This document shows, piece after piece, positions 1-7,045 of a DNA stretch of 12,228 nucleotides. Under the pieces are notes generated by a model. It ran no database searches and was not told the DNA's origin. It saw only the letters and a list, made by a program, of their open reading frames with translations. The stretch comes from Dysgonamonadaceae bacterium (GTDB taxonomy: Bacteria; Bacteroidota; Bacteroidia; Bacteroidales; Azobacteroidaceae). Position numbers and translations under genes: made by a program. Positions within the stretch are counted from its first letter, which is position 1, and each line of letters begins with the position of its first letter. The stretch spans positions 1 through 12,228 of the forward strand of contig JAISKG010000280.1 in the NCBI GenBank assembly GCA_031261015.1, written 5' to 3'.

Positions 1-34
1 AAGCAAATCAATCCGTTGAAAATAATTAATAAGT

Positions 35-322
35 ATGTCTAAATCAAAGAGAAAGCCTATTATAAAAGATAATCCTTCCCGAAAAGAATTATTTAGGAGG
101 AGAATAAGAAGAAGGCAAAATCAGGAGACTTCTATTGCAAAATATTTGGAAGATACTGAAGAATTTCAATTAACTGATGATAAAAGCATTGTCAATGACT
201 ATGATTATTGCGATTATAAGATTGATTGGTATCATGGAATATCGGGTTTCTTCAAAAGATTGCTAAGCAAATATACAAAAGAAGAATTGATGGACGATAT
301 TAAAAAATATAGCAGAAAATAG
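35..322 (+). CDS. Small basic protein of unknown function
   Basis: I do not recognise this 95-residue protein. The ATG at 35 is the only plausible start, because an in-frame TAA lies at 23-25, so the gene is complete. Residues 3-28 are very rich in Lys and Arg, including an RRRIRRR run, which suggests nucleic-acid contact or a highly charged N-terminus. The middle is acidic and rich in Tyr and Asp (around residues 40-65). The last third, FFKRLLSKYTKEELMDDIKK, looks like an amphipathic helix. There is no signal peptide or membrane segment. The gene is AT-rich like the hip cassette beside it and unlike the export and dap genes, so it may be accessory or recently acquired DNA. No promoter is visible in the 34 bases upstream. 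Coding status rests on the intact frame and a plausible composition only. Confidence 0.6.
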   Translation: MSKSKRKPIIKDNPSRKELFRRRIRRRQNQETSIAKYLEDTEEFQLTDDKSIVNDYDYCDYKIDWYHGISGFFKRLLSKYTKEELMDDIKKYSRK

Positions 323-330
323 AAAACATC

Positions 331-362
331 TTTGTAAATTTTCCGTCATTTCCCTACCTTTG
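331..362 (+). promoter_or_regulatory. Orphan Bacteroidota-type promoter facing the hipT 3' end
   Basis: TTTG at 331-334 is followed, after exactly 20 bases, by TACCTTTG at 355-362. This is a full match to the Bacteroidota -33/-7 consensus (TTTG, about 19-21 bases, TAnnTTTG). Transcription would start near 367-369 and run rightwards. No ATG-started gene follows: the next gene is hipT, on the opposite strand with its stop at 440. The product would therefore be a short noncoding RNA, an antisense RNA to hipT, or nothing, if this is a leftover promoter whose gene was displaced. The sequence match is observed; the activity is inferred. Confidence 0.5.
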
Positions 363-439
363 CTATCGGAAACAACACTAATTAACGATAATTTTAAACA
401 AGAAAAAACGATTTTTAGTCCAGAATTGACAGTGGATTT

Positions 440-1351
440 CTATTTTTCAAGCAAGAAATTCAATTTCGTTTGATACATCAAATAATAGCCGCGTTTATTA
501 GATTCGGACAGAAAAGACTGTTTTACCAACGGTTCAACGAATAGCTGCTTTTCTAAAAAGACGGACAATAATTTATTCGCTCGGCTCTTACTAATTCCGA
601 CTCTTTCCGCCAACTCTGAAAAATCTGTTTTGCCTGCGTGCCCGAACTTTTTATACGATTCACTTTTATAATCATCGGCAAAAAGTCCTTTATTTAACGC
701 AAAATCGGCATCATCAACATGTAAACGTGTATTAATCAAATCGTAAGCAGGACTTAACAGGTAATCTCCGCTTGTTGATTCCAATAATGAGAAATTCTTC
801 AAATGCGCATCGCCATTGGAAAAAAGATAATTAAACACGACCAATGAAAAATATTTTTCGATTTCCACCCGCCATGCAGGCACGTATTTTTGTATCAACA
901 AACCAGCCTCTTCGTAACTGTAAGTGTATTTAAAATCAGCACCGGCATTGTCTTTTGTTTTTCCGGCTAAGGAAGCGAAATCCTCTTTTCTCCATTTTCC
1001 GCCGTCCAATTTTACGTCAAAACGCTTGGTAAGATACGCAGGTGTTCCGTCTTTGAAAAATACCACTGCATTTTCGGCAGTATTTATGCCATACACTTGT
1101 TGCGCTATTTGCATGGTTAGATGTTCATTGGCAGGAACTTGGTCAACTTTCTTTAAATCTCTGGGAATGGGTTTCAGCAGGTAAGTACCTTGTTCGCCCG
1201 CTTGCGTTAAACGAAGTACATTTTTATCCAATAACAAACTCAACTTTTCCTGAACGCCCGATATGGATATGCGTTTGCGATTTTCCATAAACAATTCAGC
1301 TACTTCTTCGCTGTGTTGCGGTGGGTCGTAAGCTAAGATATAATTTTTCAT
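440..1351 (-). CDS. hipT: HipT-like Ser/Thr kinase toxin (HipA C-terminal part)
   Basis: A 303-residue HipA-family kinase that lacks the usual N-terminal subdomain, which is encoded separately just upstream. Residues 28-38 hold the Gly-rich loop with a Ser-Ile-Ser motif (S29, S31) followed by GVQEKLS. In HipA/HipT proteins, autophosphorylation of serines in this loop inactivates the kinase. K60 in YLLKPI is the probable ATP-binding lysine. The catalytic loop is NGDAHLKN (179-186, D181 and N186), and PAYDL (201-205, D204) supplies the metal-binding Asp. Known HipA and HipT kinases phosphorylate aminoacyl-tRNA synthetases (GltX for HipA, TrpS for enteropathogenic E. coli HipT) and cause growth arrest; the target here cannot be read from sequence. 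The start overlaps the upstream stop in ATGA, implying translational coupling. All key residues are present, so the kinase should be active. Confidence 0.88.
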   Translation of the reverse strand: MKNYILAYDPPQHSEEVAELFMENRKRISISGVQEKLSLLLDKNVLRLTQAGEQGTYLLKPIPRDLKKVDQVPANEHLTMQIAQQVYGINTAENAVVFFKDGTPAYLTKRFDVKLDGGKWRKEDFASLAGKTKDNAGADFKYTYSYEEAGLLIQKYVPAWRVEIEKYFSLVVFNYLFSNGDAHLKNFSLLESTSGDYLLSPAYDLINTRLHVDDADFALNKGLFADDYKSESYKKFGHAGKTDFSELAERVGISKSRANKLLSVFLEKQLFVEPLVKQSFLSESNKRGYYLMYQTKLNFLLEK

Positions 1352-1674
1352 TCTTCTATCGGTTTTACGGTTATTGCGCCTATAGTATCTTGTTGTGCCG
1401 TAGCCAAAAGTAAACCAAAATTATCATTTTCGTCAATTCTTAATTGCGTACATTGCAATTTGCGATTCACGCCTTCGCTCAACATATTAAAAAAGAACGG
1501 AAACAAATATTCGCTTTGATATTCCTGTTGCGTTTTAGGAAGCGTTAAACTAACAGACGGTTGTAAATTATCGACAAAATAAGTATCCTCATAACGAAAA
1601 AAATACTTGTCCCGACTTTCTTCAGTGAGAAAACCCGCTAATTTTCCATTACGATATATTGCTGCTTTTCGCAT
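1348..1674 (-). CDS. hipS: HipS-like HipA N-terminal subdomain protein
   Basis: A 108-residue protein matching the N-terminal subdomain of HipA, which here is a separate gene. Visible family features are a short N-terminal beta strand pair (AAIYRNGKLAGFL), the LTLP segment near residue 43-46, the FPFFFNMLSEG segment (58-68) and a C-terminal NDNFGLLLATAQQDTIGAI stretch (83-101) that corresponds to the end of this subdomain in full-length HipA. In the HipBST system of enteropathogenic E. coli the equivalent HipS protein is the antitoxin that binds and restrains HipT, while HipB mainly represses and stabilises the complex. By analogy this protein is the likely antitoxin. It lies 4 bases after the repressor gene and overlaps the kinase gene by 4 bases, so the three are one transcript. 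Role by analogy; family membership is clear. Confidence 0.82.
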   Translation of the reverse strand: MRKAAIYRNGKLAGFLTEESRDKYFFRYEDTYFVDNLQPSVSLTLPKTQQEYQSEYLFPFFFNMLSEGVNRKLQCTQLRIDENDNFGLLLATAQQDTIGAITVKPIEE

Positions 1675-1678
1675 TTAA

Positions 1679-1885
1679 TTATCCTTTCTTTACATCCAGT
1701 TTGATTTCCATTCCCACCACTTCCGCTAATTTTCCCAACACGTCCAATGACGGATTCCCTTGTCCGCGTTCCAACTTGTATAAGGTATTTGTGCTTATTT
1801 CCGCCAATTCCGCCAAATGCGGCTGAGTTATTTTTAATTCTTTCCGGCGGGCTTTAATGGTTTCACCCAATTGTTTTACTAACAT
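1679..1885 (-). CDS. hipB: HipB-like XRE-family repressor
   Basis: A 68-residue helix-turn-helix protein. The Cro/CI-type fold spans roughly residues 5-60: LGETIKARRKELKITQ opens the domain, the recognition helix lies around STNTLYKLERGQGNPS (31-46), and a last helix LDVLGKLAEVVG follows. A short beta strand (MEIKLDV) near the C-terminus matches the usual HipB dimerisation strand. As first gene of the cassette it should autoregulate the operon, and repeated sequences suitable for a dimer lie directly upstream. The ATG at 1885 sits only about 13-15 bases from the predicted transcription start, giving a very short leader without a Shine-Dalgarno site, as is usual in Bacteroidota. Assignment as HipB rests on both the domain and its two neighbours. 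Confidence 0.85.
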   Translation of the reverse strand: MLVKQLGETIKARRKELKITQPHLAELAEISTNTLYKLERGQGNPSLDVLGKLAEVVGMEIKLDVKKG

Positions 1886-1904
1886 TATATTGTGATTTAG
1901 AGTG

Positions 1905-1938
1905 CAAATATACGATATGATTTTGAATTATCAATGTA
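1905..1938 (-). promoter_or_regulatory. Predicted hipBST promoter
   Basis: On the minus strand, TACATTG (1938-1932) is followed after 19 bases by TATATTTG (1912-1905), a good match to the Bacteroidota TTG/TTTG and TAnnTTTG elements. Transcription would begin near 1898-1900, just before the hipB ATG at 1885. Repeats described in the next two entries overlap the start site and the -33 element, so repressor binding could block polymerase directly. Site matches are seen; use as a promoter is inferred. Confidence 0.6.
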
Positions 1939-1947
1939 AAATCATAT
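1915..1947. promoter_or_regulatory. 10-bp inverted repeat over the hip promoter
   Basis: ATATGATTTT at 1915-1924 and AAAATCATAT at 1938-1947 are perfect inverted copies separated by 13 bases. The right arm abuts the predicted -33 element (1932-1938) and the left arm lies just upstream of the -7 element (1905-1912). The symmetry fits a homodimeric HTH repressor such as the adjacent HipB-like protein. The total span of 33 bases is longer than a typical single XRE operator, so two half-site pairs or a different factor are possible. Confidence 0.5.
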
Positions 1948-2026
1948 TATATTGTGATTTTATTGAATTTTTTGAATAATTTCGAATGCAATAGCACATA
2001 AATCACAATTGACTTTCTTCGACAAG

Positions 2027-3388
2027 TCACAACCGTATCTCCACCCCATTATAAAAATCCAATATCTTCACCCGAAACACATAATCATACTCCGACCGAA
2101 TCTGCTCCGACCGGCTCTGTATCAACTTTGTCTTCGCCTCGTTAAACTCAAACACCGAAGATTTGCCGATCTCGTAACGTTCTTGTGTATAGCGAAATGA
2201 CTCGGTAGAAGCCCGGACGGATTTTTCCGATGCAAGATACTTTTCATAAGCCGCGACGGCATTCTGATACGCCGTTTGAATTTCCTTGTACAGTGTTTTT
2301 CTTGCTTTTTCCAATTCCCACTGCCGGTTGTCGATATTCAATCGGGTGCTGCGCACTTGGTTACGTACCGAAAAACGGTTGAAGATGGGAATGCTCAGGC
2401 TTAAACCGATGTATTCGTGGCCGTTGTCTTTGAATTGAGTAAAAAAAGGCGGATTAGCCAAAGTAATTTCTCCTGTTTGCTGATTGGTATAATCTTTTGC
2501 TCCGTATGTATAAGAATAGCCTGTGCGATATCCCATATTCAGGCTCAGATTAGGATAATAACCTGATTTTGCAATATTCAGCGCTCGTTCAGCGCTCTCA
2601 ACTTTGTATTGCTGCTCTTTGATGACCGGTTTATTGTTTACTGCATGGTCGAAAATCACTTGAGCCGGCTGAAGACCGCCTACAGATTGTGCAAGGATGT
2701 CGCTGATTTCCGGAGCTTGAATATCAAAGAGTGTTTCCGGTTCCAACTCAAGGTTTTGCGCCAAATCCAACAAGGCTAAAGCGACGTTGTTGCGAGCTTC
2801 GATCACCGATACTTCATCTTTTGCGACTTGCGCTTCGATGTCGTACAACTGCGATTGGGGAACTTTACCTGAAGAAACCAAAATTTGCGTTTTTTCGACT
2901 TGCGCTTGGCTCAGATTCCATTGTTCCTGAGCGACTTTCAACATTTCCTTGTTGAAAAGGGCTTGCAAAAATAAGGAAGCGATGTTCAACGCGACGTCTT
3001 CTTTCGCTTTTTCCAAACTTTGCACGGCAGCCTGCCATTCCAATTTGTTGCGCTCTATTTCGTTAGGAATACGAAAGCCGGTGAAAAGAGGCATTGAACT
3101 GCCGAGTGAAAAGTTCATATTGGATCGATCTCCTGAGCTATTCAAATTGCTTCGATCAGAGGTATAACCAAAACCCCACTCTTGCCCGACGGAAGCGCTT
3201 AAATCGGGTAAGCGGCTCATCTTCGCCGTATTCAGGTCGATAGCGGCATTTTCTTTCTGCAACTCGATTTGCTTGATGGCGATGTTGTGTTCAATAGCGT
3301 AGTTGATACACGTTTCCAATGTCCACGATTGCGCTTGGACAGAAGTTACTGCGCTGAAAATCAAAAGAATAAAAGCGATTCTTTTCAT
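2027..3388 (-). CDS. TolC-family outer membrane efflux protein
   Basis: A 453-residue outer membrane factor, the exit duct of a tripartite exporter. A signal peptide covers about residues 1-19 (MKRIAFILLIFSAVTSVQA, cleavage before QS). The mature N-terminus has the family opening WTLETCINYAIEHN. Two OEP repeats follow: the first with long helices rich in Ala, Gln and Glu up to about residue 225, the second from about 235 to 445, each with a beta segment (LGSSMPLFTGF and LSLSIPIFNRF) that marks the paired trans-membrane strands. The length is typical. There is no lipobox Cys. It is the last gene of the minus-strand export operon, 16 bases after the membrane fusion gene, so it should be the dedicated partner of that pump. 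I see no convincing terminator after its stop codon at 2027-2029. Confidence 0.92.
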   Translation of the reverse strand: MKRIAFILLIFSAVTSVQAQSWTLETCINYAIEHNIAIKQIELQKENAAIDLNTAKMSRLPDLSASVGQEWGFGYTSDRSNLNSSGDRSNMNFSLGSSMPLFTGFRIPNEIERNKLEWQAAVQSLEKAKEDVALNIASLFLQALFNKEMLKVAQEQWNLSQAQVEKTQILVSSGKVPQSQLYDIEAQVAKDEVSVIEARNNVALALLDLAQNLELEPETLFDIQAPEISDILAQSVGGLQPAQVIFDHAVNNKPVIKEQQYKVESAERALNIAKSGYYPNLSLNMGYRTGYSYTYGAKDYTNQQTGEITLANPPFFTQFKDNGHEYIGLSLSIPIFNRFSVRNQVRSTRLNIDNRQWELEKARKTLYKEIQTAYQNAVAAYEKYLASEKSVRASTESFRYTQERYEIGKSSVFEFNEAKTKLIQSRSEQIRSEYDYVFRVKILDFYNGVEIRL

Positions 3389-3404
3389 AATTATTTGTTT
3401 TAGC

Positions 3405-4526
3405 TTAGTTTTCTTTTTGAGGTGTTATGTCTTTTTTGTTTATTTCATTGCCTCGGATTTTGTCCGTCAAAGATAATCCTTTTTTTATTTCAATGTGTAT
3501 CCCGTCGGATAATCCTACGGTAACTTGTTTTCTATCAAATTTTTGTGATTTTTCTTCTTTGAGAACATAAACGAAAGTCGTATCGTTGCTGAATTCGACG
3601 GAGCTTTCGGGAATCGTCAACACATTCGAGGCTTTCGCCAGCACGATTTCCGCATTGGCGCTGTATCCGGCGCGGATAAAGACCGAATCAGACGTTTGCA
3701 CGGCGGCTTTGATCTCAAACAGCACCGCGCCGTTTTGTTCCGTCCCTTTTGGCGAAATATATTCCAAAGTAGCTCCAAACGATTGATTATTAATAGCGCC
3801 GATAGTAAGAACGAGCGGCAATCCTTCCTTGATTTTGCCTACTTCCGTTTCGTCGATTTTTCCGCGGAAAATCAAATCATTCATGTTGGCAATGGCAGCA
3901 ATCGTAGTGCCATCATTGAACGTATTGGCTTGAATCACAGAGTTTCCCGCTTTGACCGGCACATCCAAAATCATGCCGGAGATAGTCGAACGAATCTGCG
4001 TGTTGCTCAAGCGGGCGTATTTTCGGGAAACGCCTTCACGCACAATGTCTAAGGCATCTTGTGCATTGGTTGCTTCTTCTTTTGCTTTTTGATAAGCGGT
4101 TTCCGAAACCTCAAATTCTTCTTTGGAAATCACGTTTTTTTGAAACAATTGTGCTTGTCGGGCAAAGTCTATTTCACTCTGTTTCAGATTGATTTGTGCT
4201 ACTTTCAAGCGAGATTCAGCCGAATTGAGTTGTCCCATTTCGGGAATAACTTTCACAGTTGCGATCACTTCGCCGGATTTGACCATTTGCCCGGCTTCTT
4301 TCAGTACTTCCGCCACGATGCCCGAAATTTGAGGCTTGATCAAAATTTCGTCTCGTGGTTCTACTTTTCCGGTAGCGATCGTTTTATTTTCAATGTCGCC
4401 CATCACCGGAGAAACAATTTCATATTTAATTATTTCCGGCTGCGATTTATTCCACAAAAACACGAAGGTCAATAGAAGGACGAATCCTAATATGACAAAC
4501 AAACTGATTTTACCGACTTTTTTCAT
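3405..4526 (-). CDS. MacA/HlyD-type membrane fusion protein
   Basis: A 373-residue periplasmic adaptor that links the inner membrane transporter to the TolC channel. A single N-terminal membrane anchor spans about residues 7-26. The first half of the lipoyl-like domain follows at about 60-92 (PQISGIVAEVLKEAG). An alpha-helical hairpin at about 98-165, rich in Gln, Ala, Glu and Lys, should contact the outer membrane factor. The second lipoyl half is at about 178-200 (IRSTISGMILDVPVKAG), then a beta barrel to about 290 and a membrane-proximal domain to the end. The domain order and length match MacA-type adaptors. It lies 22 bases after the second permease gene and 16 bases before the tolC-like gene. 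Partnering with ABC permeases rather than an RND pump is inferred from the operon. Confidence 0.9.
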   Translation of the reverse strand: MKKVGKISLFVILGFVLLLTFVFLWNKSQPEIIKYEIVSPVMGDIENKTIATGKVEPRDEILIKPQISGIVAEVLKEAGQMVKSGEVIATVKVIPEMGQLNSAESRLKVAQINLKQSEIDFARQAQLFQKNVISKEEFEVSETAYQKAKEEATNAQDALDIVREGVSRKYARLSNTQIRSTISGMILDVPVKAGNSVIQANTFNDGTTIAAIANMNDLIFRGKIDETEVGKIKEGLPLVLTIGAINNQSFGATLEYISPKGTEQNGAVLFEIKAAVQTSDSVFIRAGYSANAEIVLAKASNVLTIPESSVEFSNDTTFVYVLKEEKSQKFDRKQVTVGLSDGIHIEIKKGLSLTDKIRGNEINKKDITPQKEN

Positions 4527-4548
4527 TTCAATGGTATGTTATAATTTT

Positions 4549-5808
4549 TTATTCTTCTCGAATGGCGTCAATCGCTTTGATCCGCAAGGCGCGCATCGTA
4601 GGAATAGCGCCGGCTATTAATCCGCAAATCAATAAAATAACGGTCGATACAATAGCCGCTCCGAAGGGAACCATCGGTTCGGTCATAAATATATTTTCCG
4701 CATCCTGCAACCAGTAACGATCCGACAGATGCAAAGTTAAAACGCCCAAACACAAACCCAGCAAGCCGGAAACGGTCGTCAATATCAGACTTTCCATCAG
4801 AATTTGGCTCATGATCGTTCGCGGTTTGGCGCCCAAAGCCCGCCGCACGCCGATTTCTTTCGTGCGCTCTTTTACGGTGACTACCATGATGTTACTGTCG
4901 CCGACGATGCCGGCGATCAGCGTACCCGATCCGACAATCCAGATCAAAATCACAATGCCGATCATTAGTCCGTTAAACATTTTAAAATTTTCTTCCATGT
5001 TGAAACTCATGAGCGCTTGCTCATCGGCGGGATCGACGTCGTTGGCTACTTTAACCAATTCATTCATCCGGGTTTCCATATTTTTAACGGAAGCTCGCGG
5101 TTGTGCTGTCATCGCCAGCAAATCAATTACATCGCCTTGATTATTAATTTGTTGCAAAGTAGTAAAAGGCACTGACACTGCTTCGGATGTTTTACCGTTC
5201 AGACTCATATTGGAAACGCCGGCAGCTATGCCGACGACCTGAAAATAAATTCCATTGACACGGATGTATTGCCCGATAGGATTGATTTTGGACGGAAATA
5301 ATTCTTCGTAAACCTTACTTCCTATCACACAGACTTTTCTTTTCTGTTGAATATCAATATCGTTGATAAAACGGCCTTGACTTAAAAATTGATTTTCAAT
5401 CTTTTCGTAGTTGGGATACAATCCGCGTACGTTGAACGTGCCCGACTGGTCGTCAACAACTATATTATTTTTTTGCGAGTCCTCTCCGAAAATCACCGGC
5501 GAAAGTACGTCGATTTCGGGAATTGCATGAAGCAACATCGCTACGTCGCGGTTATGAATATGCCATTGTCGGCCTTTCTGAAAACCTTTGTAAGGCAGGC
5601 TGGTTTGCCGCGTAAACATAAAGCACGAGTTGGTAGCAAAACCCTTGATTCCCTTCATTATACCGTTGTGCATGCCGGAGCCGAAACCCATCATGGCGAT
5701 CAGCATAAAAATGCCCCAGAACACGCCGAATCCCGTCAAGATACTGCGTACTTTGTTGCGGGTGATCGTAACCCCGATTTCCTGCCATCTGTCCCAATCA
5801 AACATCAT
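4549..5808 (-). CDS. MacB/FtsX-type ABC permease (second copy)
   Basis: A 419-residue permease with MacB topology but no fused ATPase. TM1 is at about 21-44, a large periplasmic MacB-PCD domain at about 45-278, then TM2 (about 281-303), TM3 (about 338-360) and TM4 (about 380-403). The cytosolic coupling motif VKERTKEIGVRRALGAKP (312-329) is the FtsX-family hallmark and faces the ATPase. The gene begins ATGATG, and either Met could be the start; with the first, it overlaps the upstream permease gene by 11 bases. It is a clear paralogue of that neighbour: both have S-(L/I)-PYKGF near residue 70-75, DPAD near 250-262 and the ERTKEIG(V/I)R(R/K)ALGAKP segment. The two probably form a heterodimer with the single ATPase. 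Substrate unknown; MacB relatives move peptides, macrolides or lipid-linked molecules. Confidence 0.9.
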   Translation of the reverse strand: MMFDWDRWQEIGVTITRNKVRSILTGFGVFWGIFMLIAMMGFGSGMHNGIMKGIKGFATNSCFMFTRQTSLPYKGFQKGRQWHIHNRDVAMLLHAIPEIDVLSPVIFGEDSQKNNIVVDDQSGTFNVRGLYPNYEKIENQFLSQGRFINDIDIQQKRKVCVIGSKVYEELFPSKINPIGQYIRVNGIYFQVVGIAAGVSNMSLNGKTSEAVSVPFTTLQQINNQGDVIDLLAMTAQPRASVKNMETRMNELVKVANDVDPADEQALMSFNMEENFKMFNGLMIGIVILIWIVGSGTLIAGIVGDSNIMVVTVKERTKEIGVRRALGAKPRTIMSQILMESLILTTVSGLLGLCLGVLTLHLSDRYWLQDAENIFMTEPMVPFGAAIVSTVILLICGLIAGAIPTMRALRIKAIDAIREE

Positions 5809-7045
5809 AACGCATGGCTTCTACGGGTGAAATTTTAATGGCCTTTCGCGCAGGAAAATAGCCGGCCAGCAAACCGGAAAAAATCAGAACGGTCATCGCT
5901 CCCAAAGCTACGCCCACGTGAATCGTCGGATTTTGGAAAATATGCGAGGCTTCTTCCATTCCGGGCGACTGCAAAATCGAATCGGCTAATTCGCCGATGC
6001 CGACTCCCAGAAACAGGCCAATATATCCGAAAATGGAAGTAATGATAACCGATTCCGTCAAAATGCTCCCCAGAATGGACGATGGCTTGGCGCCTAAAGC
6101 TTTACGAATGCCAATCTCTTTGGTGCGCTCGCGAACGGTGATCAACATGATGTTGCTCACTCCGATCATTCCGGCCAGCAAAGTTCCAATGCCTATCATC
6201 CAGATAAAGGCCGAAATACCGTTGAAAATCCCGACAAATTGGAGGTAATTTTGCAATTGGTTCCAGATTCCGACGGCGCGATCGTCGGCCGGATCGTAAA
6301 TATGAATTTCGGCTAATTGTTCGCGGAATTTTTTTTCGAAAGCTTCGTTGGCTTCTTTCGTGTCCAAACCGTTGATTGTAAAAGCGATATTGTGATAACC
6401 GTGATTTTGATTATACAATAATTGCGCCGTCGAAATTGGTATATAGGCTTTTTCCTGATTGCCCCAATCTTTTTCTTCAAAAACGCCAATCACGCGGTAG
6501 CTCAATTCGCCGGCCAGAAAGATTTTGCCCAATGGGCTTTCCTTCGGAAACAAAACTTCCTTCAATCGTTGGTTGATAACGGCTACTTTGCGGTATTCGC
6601 GGATATCCATGGAATTGATGAAATGGCCTTCGCGGATCTTGATTCCGTTGATGTGTTGATATTCGGGATTTACGCCAACAAACGAAGAATTTGTATTGAA
6701 TTGTCCGTTGCTGACAGCTAAATTACTGTAAATAAGCGGAGTAATCTCGTAAGATTCCGGAATGCGATTTTGAATAAGTTGCACATCTTTCCCGTCCAAT
6801 TGAATCGGCCGGTTGTCGGGAAATCCCTTGTACGGAATCGAGGTTGTACGCCCCCAATATTGAATGCTGTTGACGGAACGGGTACCAAAATTGGAAACCA
6901 TGCCGTTGCGCAGCCCGTTGCCGGAGCAAAGTAGGAGGCAAAACATGAAAATCCCCCACGAAATTGAAAATCCCGTCAGGAAGGTACGCAGTTTATTTTT
7001 CTTGATGCTGCTGAAAATTTCCGATCCGAGTTCCCAGTTCAACAT
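5798..7045 (-). CDS. MacB/FtsX-type ABC permease (first copy)
   Basis: A 415-residue inner membrane permease. TM1 lies at about 20-42, the periplasmic MacB-PCD domain at about 45-270, TM2 at about 276-298, TM3 at about 330-352 and TM4 at about 376-398. The coupling segment VRERTKEIGIRKALGAKP (304-321) sits between TM2 and TM3. The protein ends in the usual PARKAIKISPVEAMRYDV type tail. Its start overlaps the end of the ATPase gene by 7 bases and its end overlaps the next permease gene, which points to translational coupling of all three and a fixed subunit ratio. It differs from the neighbour mainly in the periplasmic domain, so the two subunits may make an asymmetric periplasmic chamber. Family is clear; pairing and substrate are inferred. 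Confidence 0.9.
   Translation of the reverse strand: MLNWELGSEIFSSIKKNKLRTFLTGFSISWGIFMFCLLLCSGNGLRNGMVSNFGTRSVNSIQYWGRTTSIPYKGFPDNRPIQLDGKDVQLIQNRIPESYEITPLIYSNLAVSNGQFNTNSSFVGVNPEYQHINGIKIREGHFINSMDIREYRKVAVINQRLKEVLFPKESPLGKIFLAGELSYRVIGVFEEKDWGNQEKAYIPISTAQLLYNQNHGYHNIAFTINGLDTKEANEAFEKKFREQLAEIHIYDPADDRAVGIWNQLQNYLQFVGIFNGISAFIWMIGIGTLLAGMIGVSNIMLITVRERTKEIGIRKALGAKPSSILGSILTESVIITSIFGYIGLFLGVGIGELADSILQSPGMEEASHIFQNPTIHVGVALGAMTVLIFSGLLAGYFPARKAIKISPVEAMRYDV

Larger units (their letters stand above)
1884..2009. repeat. Three-copy ATTGTGATTT repeat, candidate HipB operators
   Basis: The 15-mer ATTATATTGTGATTT occurs at 1884-1898 and again at 1946-1960, giving a 62-base repeat period (about six helical turns). 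The core ATTGTGATTT (1889-1898, 1951-1960) occurs a third time in inverted orientation as AAATCACAAT at 2000-2009. The first copy covers the predicted start site and touches the hipB start codon; the second lies upstream of the -33 element. Spaced copies suggest cooperative binding or looping by a repressor dimer. The repeats are exact; the function is inferred from position. Confidence 0.6.

Noticed and set aside
363..439. Terminator for the hip cassette downstream of hipT
   Set aside because: The minus strand has T-rich runs here, but I could not find a stable stem directly before one.
1884..2009. Repeats as a small CRISPR array
   Set aside because: Only 10-15 bases per repeat, one copy inverted, irregular spacing and no cas genes; promoter-operator repeats explain them better.
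2010..2029. Hairpin TGACTT/AAGTCA at the tolC-like stop codon as operon terminator
   Set aside because: Only 6 bp, AT-rich, and not followed by a T run on the minus strand; too weak to call.
4059..4475. 138-codon + strand frame opposite the membrane fusion gene
   Set aside because: Phe/Cys/His-rich, without signal or domain, and fully covered by a well-supported gene on the other strand.
5389..5838. 149-codon + strand frame opposite the second permease
   Set aside because: Antisense shadow of a conserved permease; no promoter or homology feature supports it.
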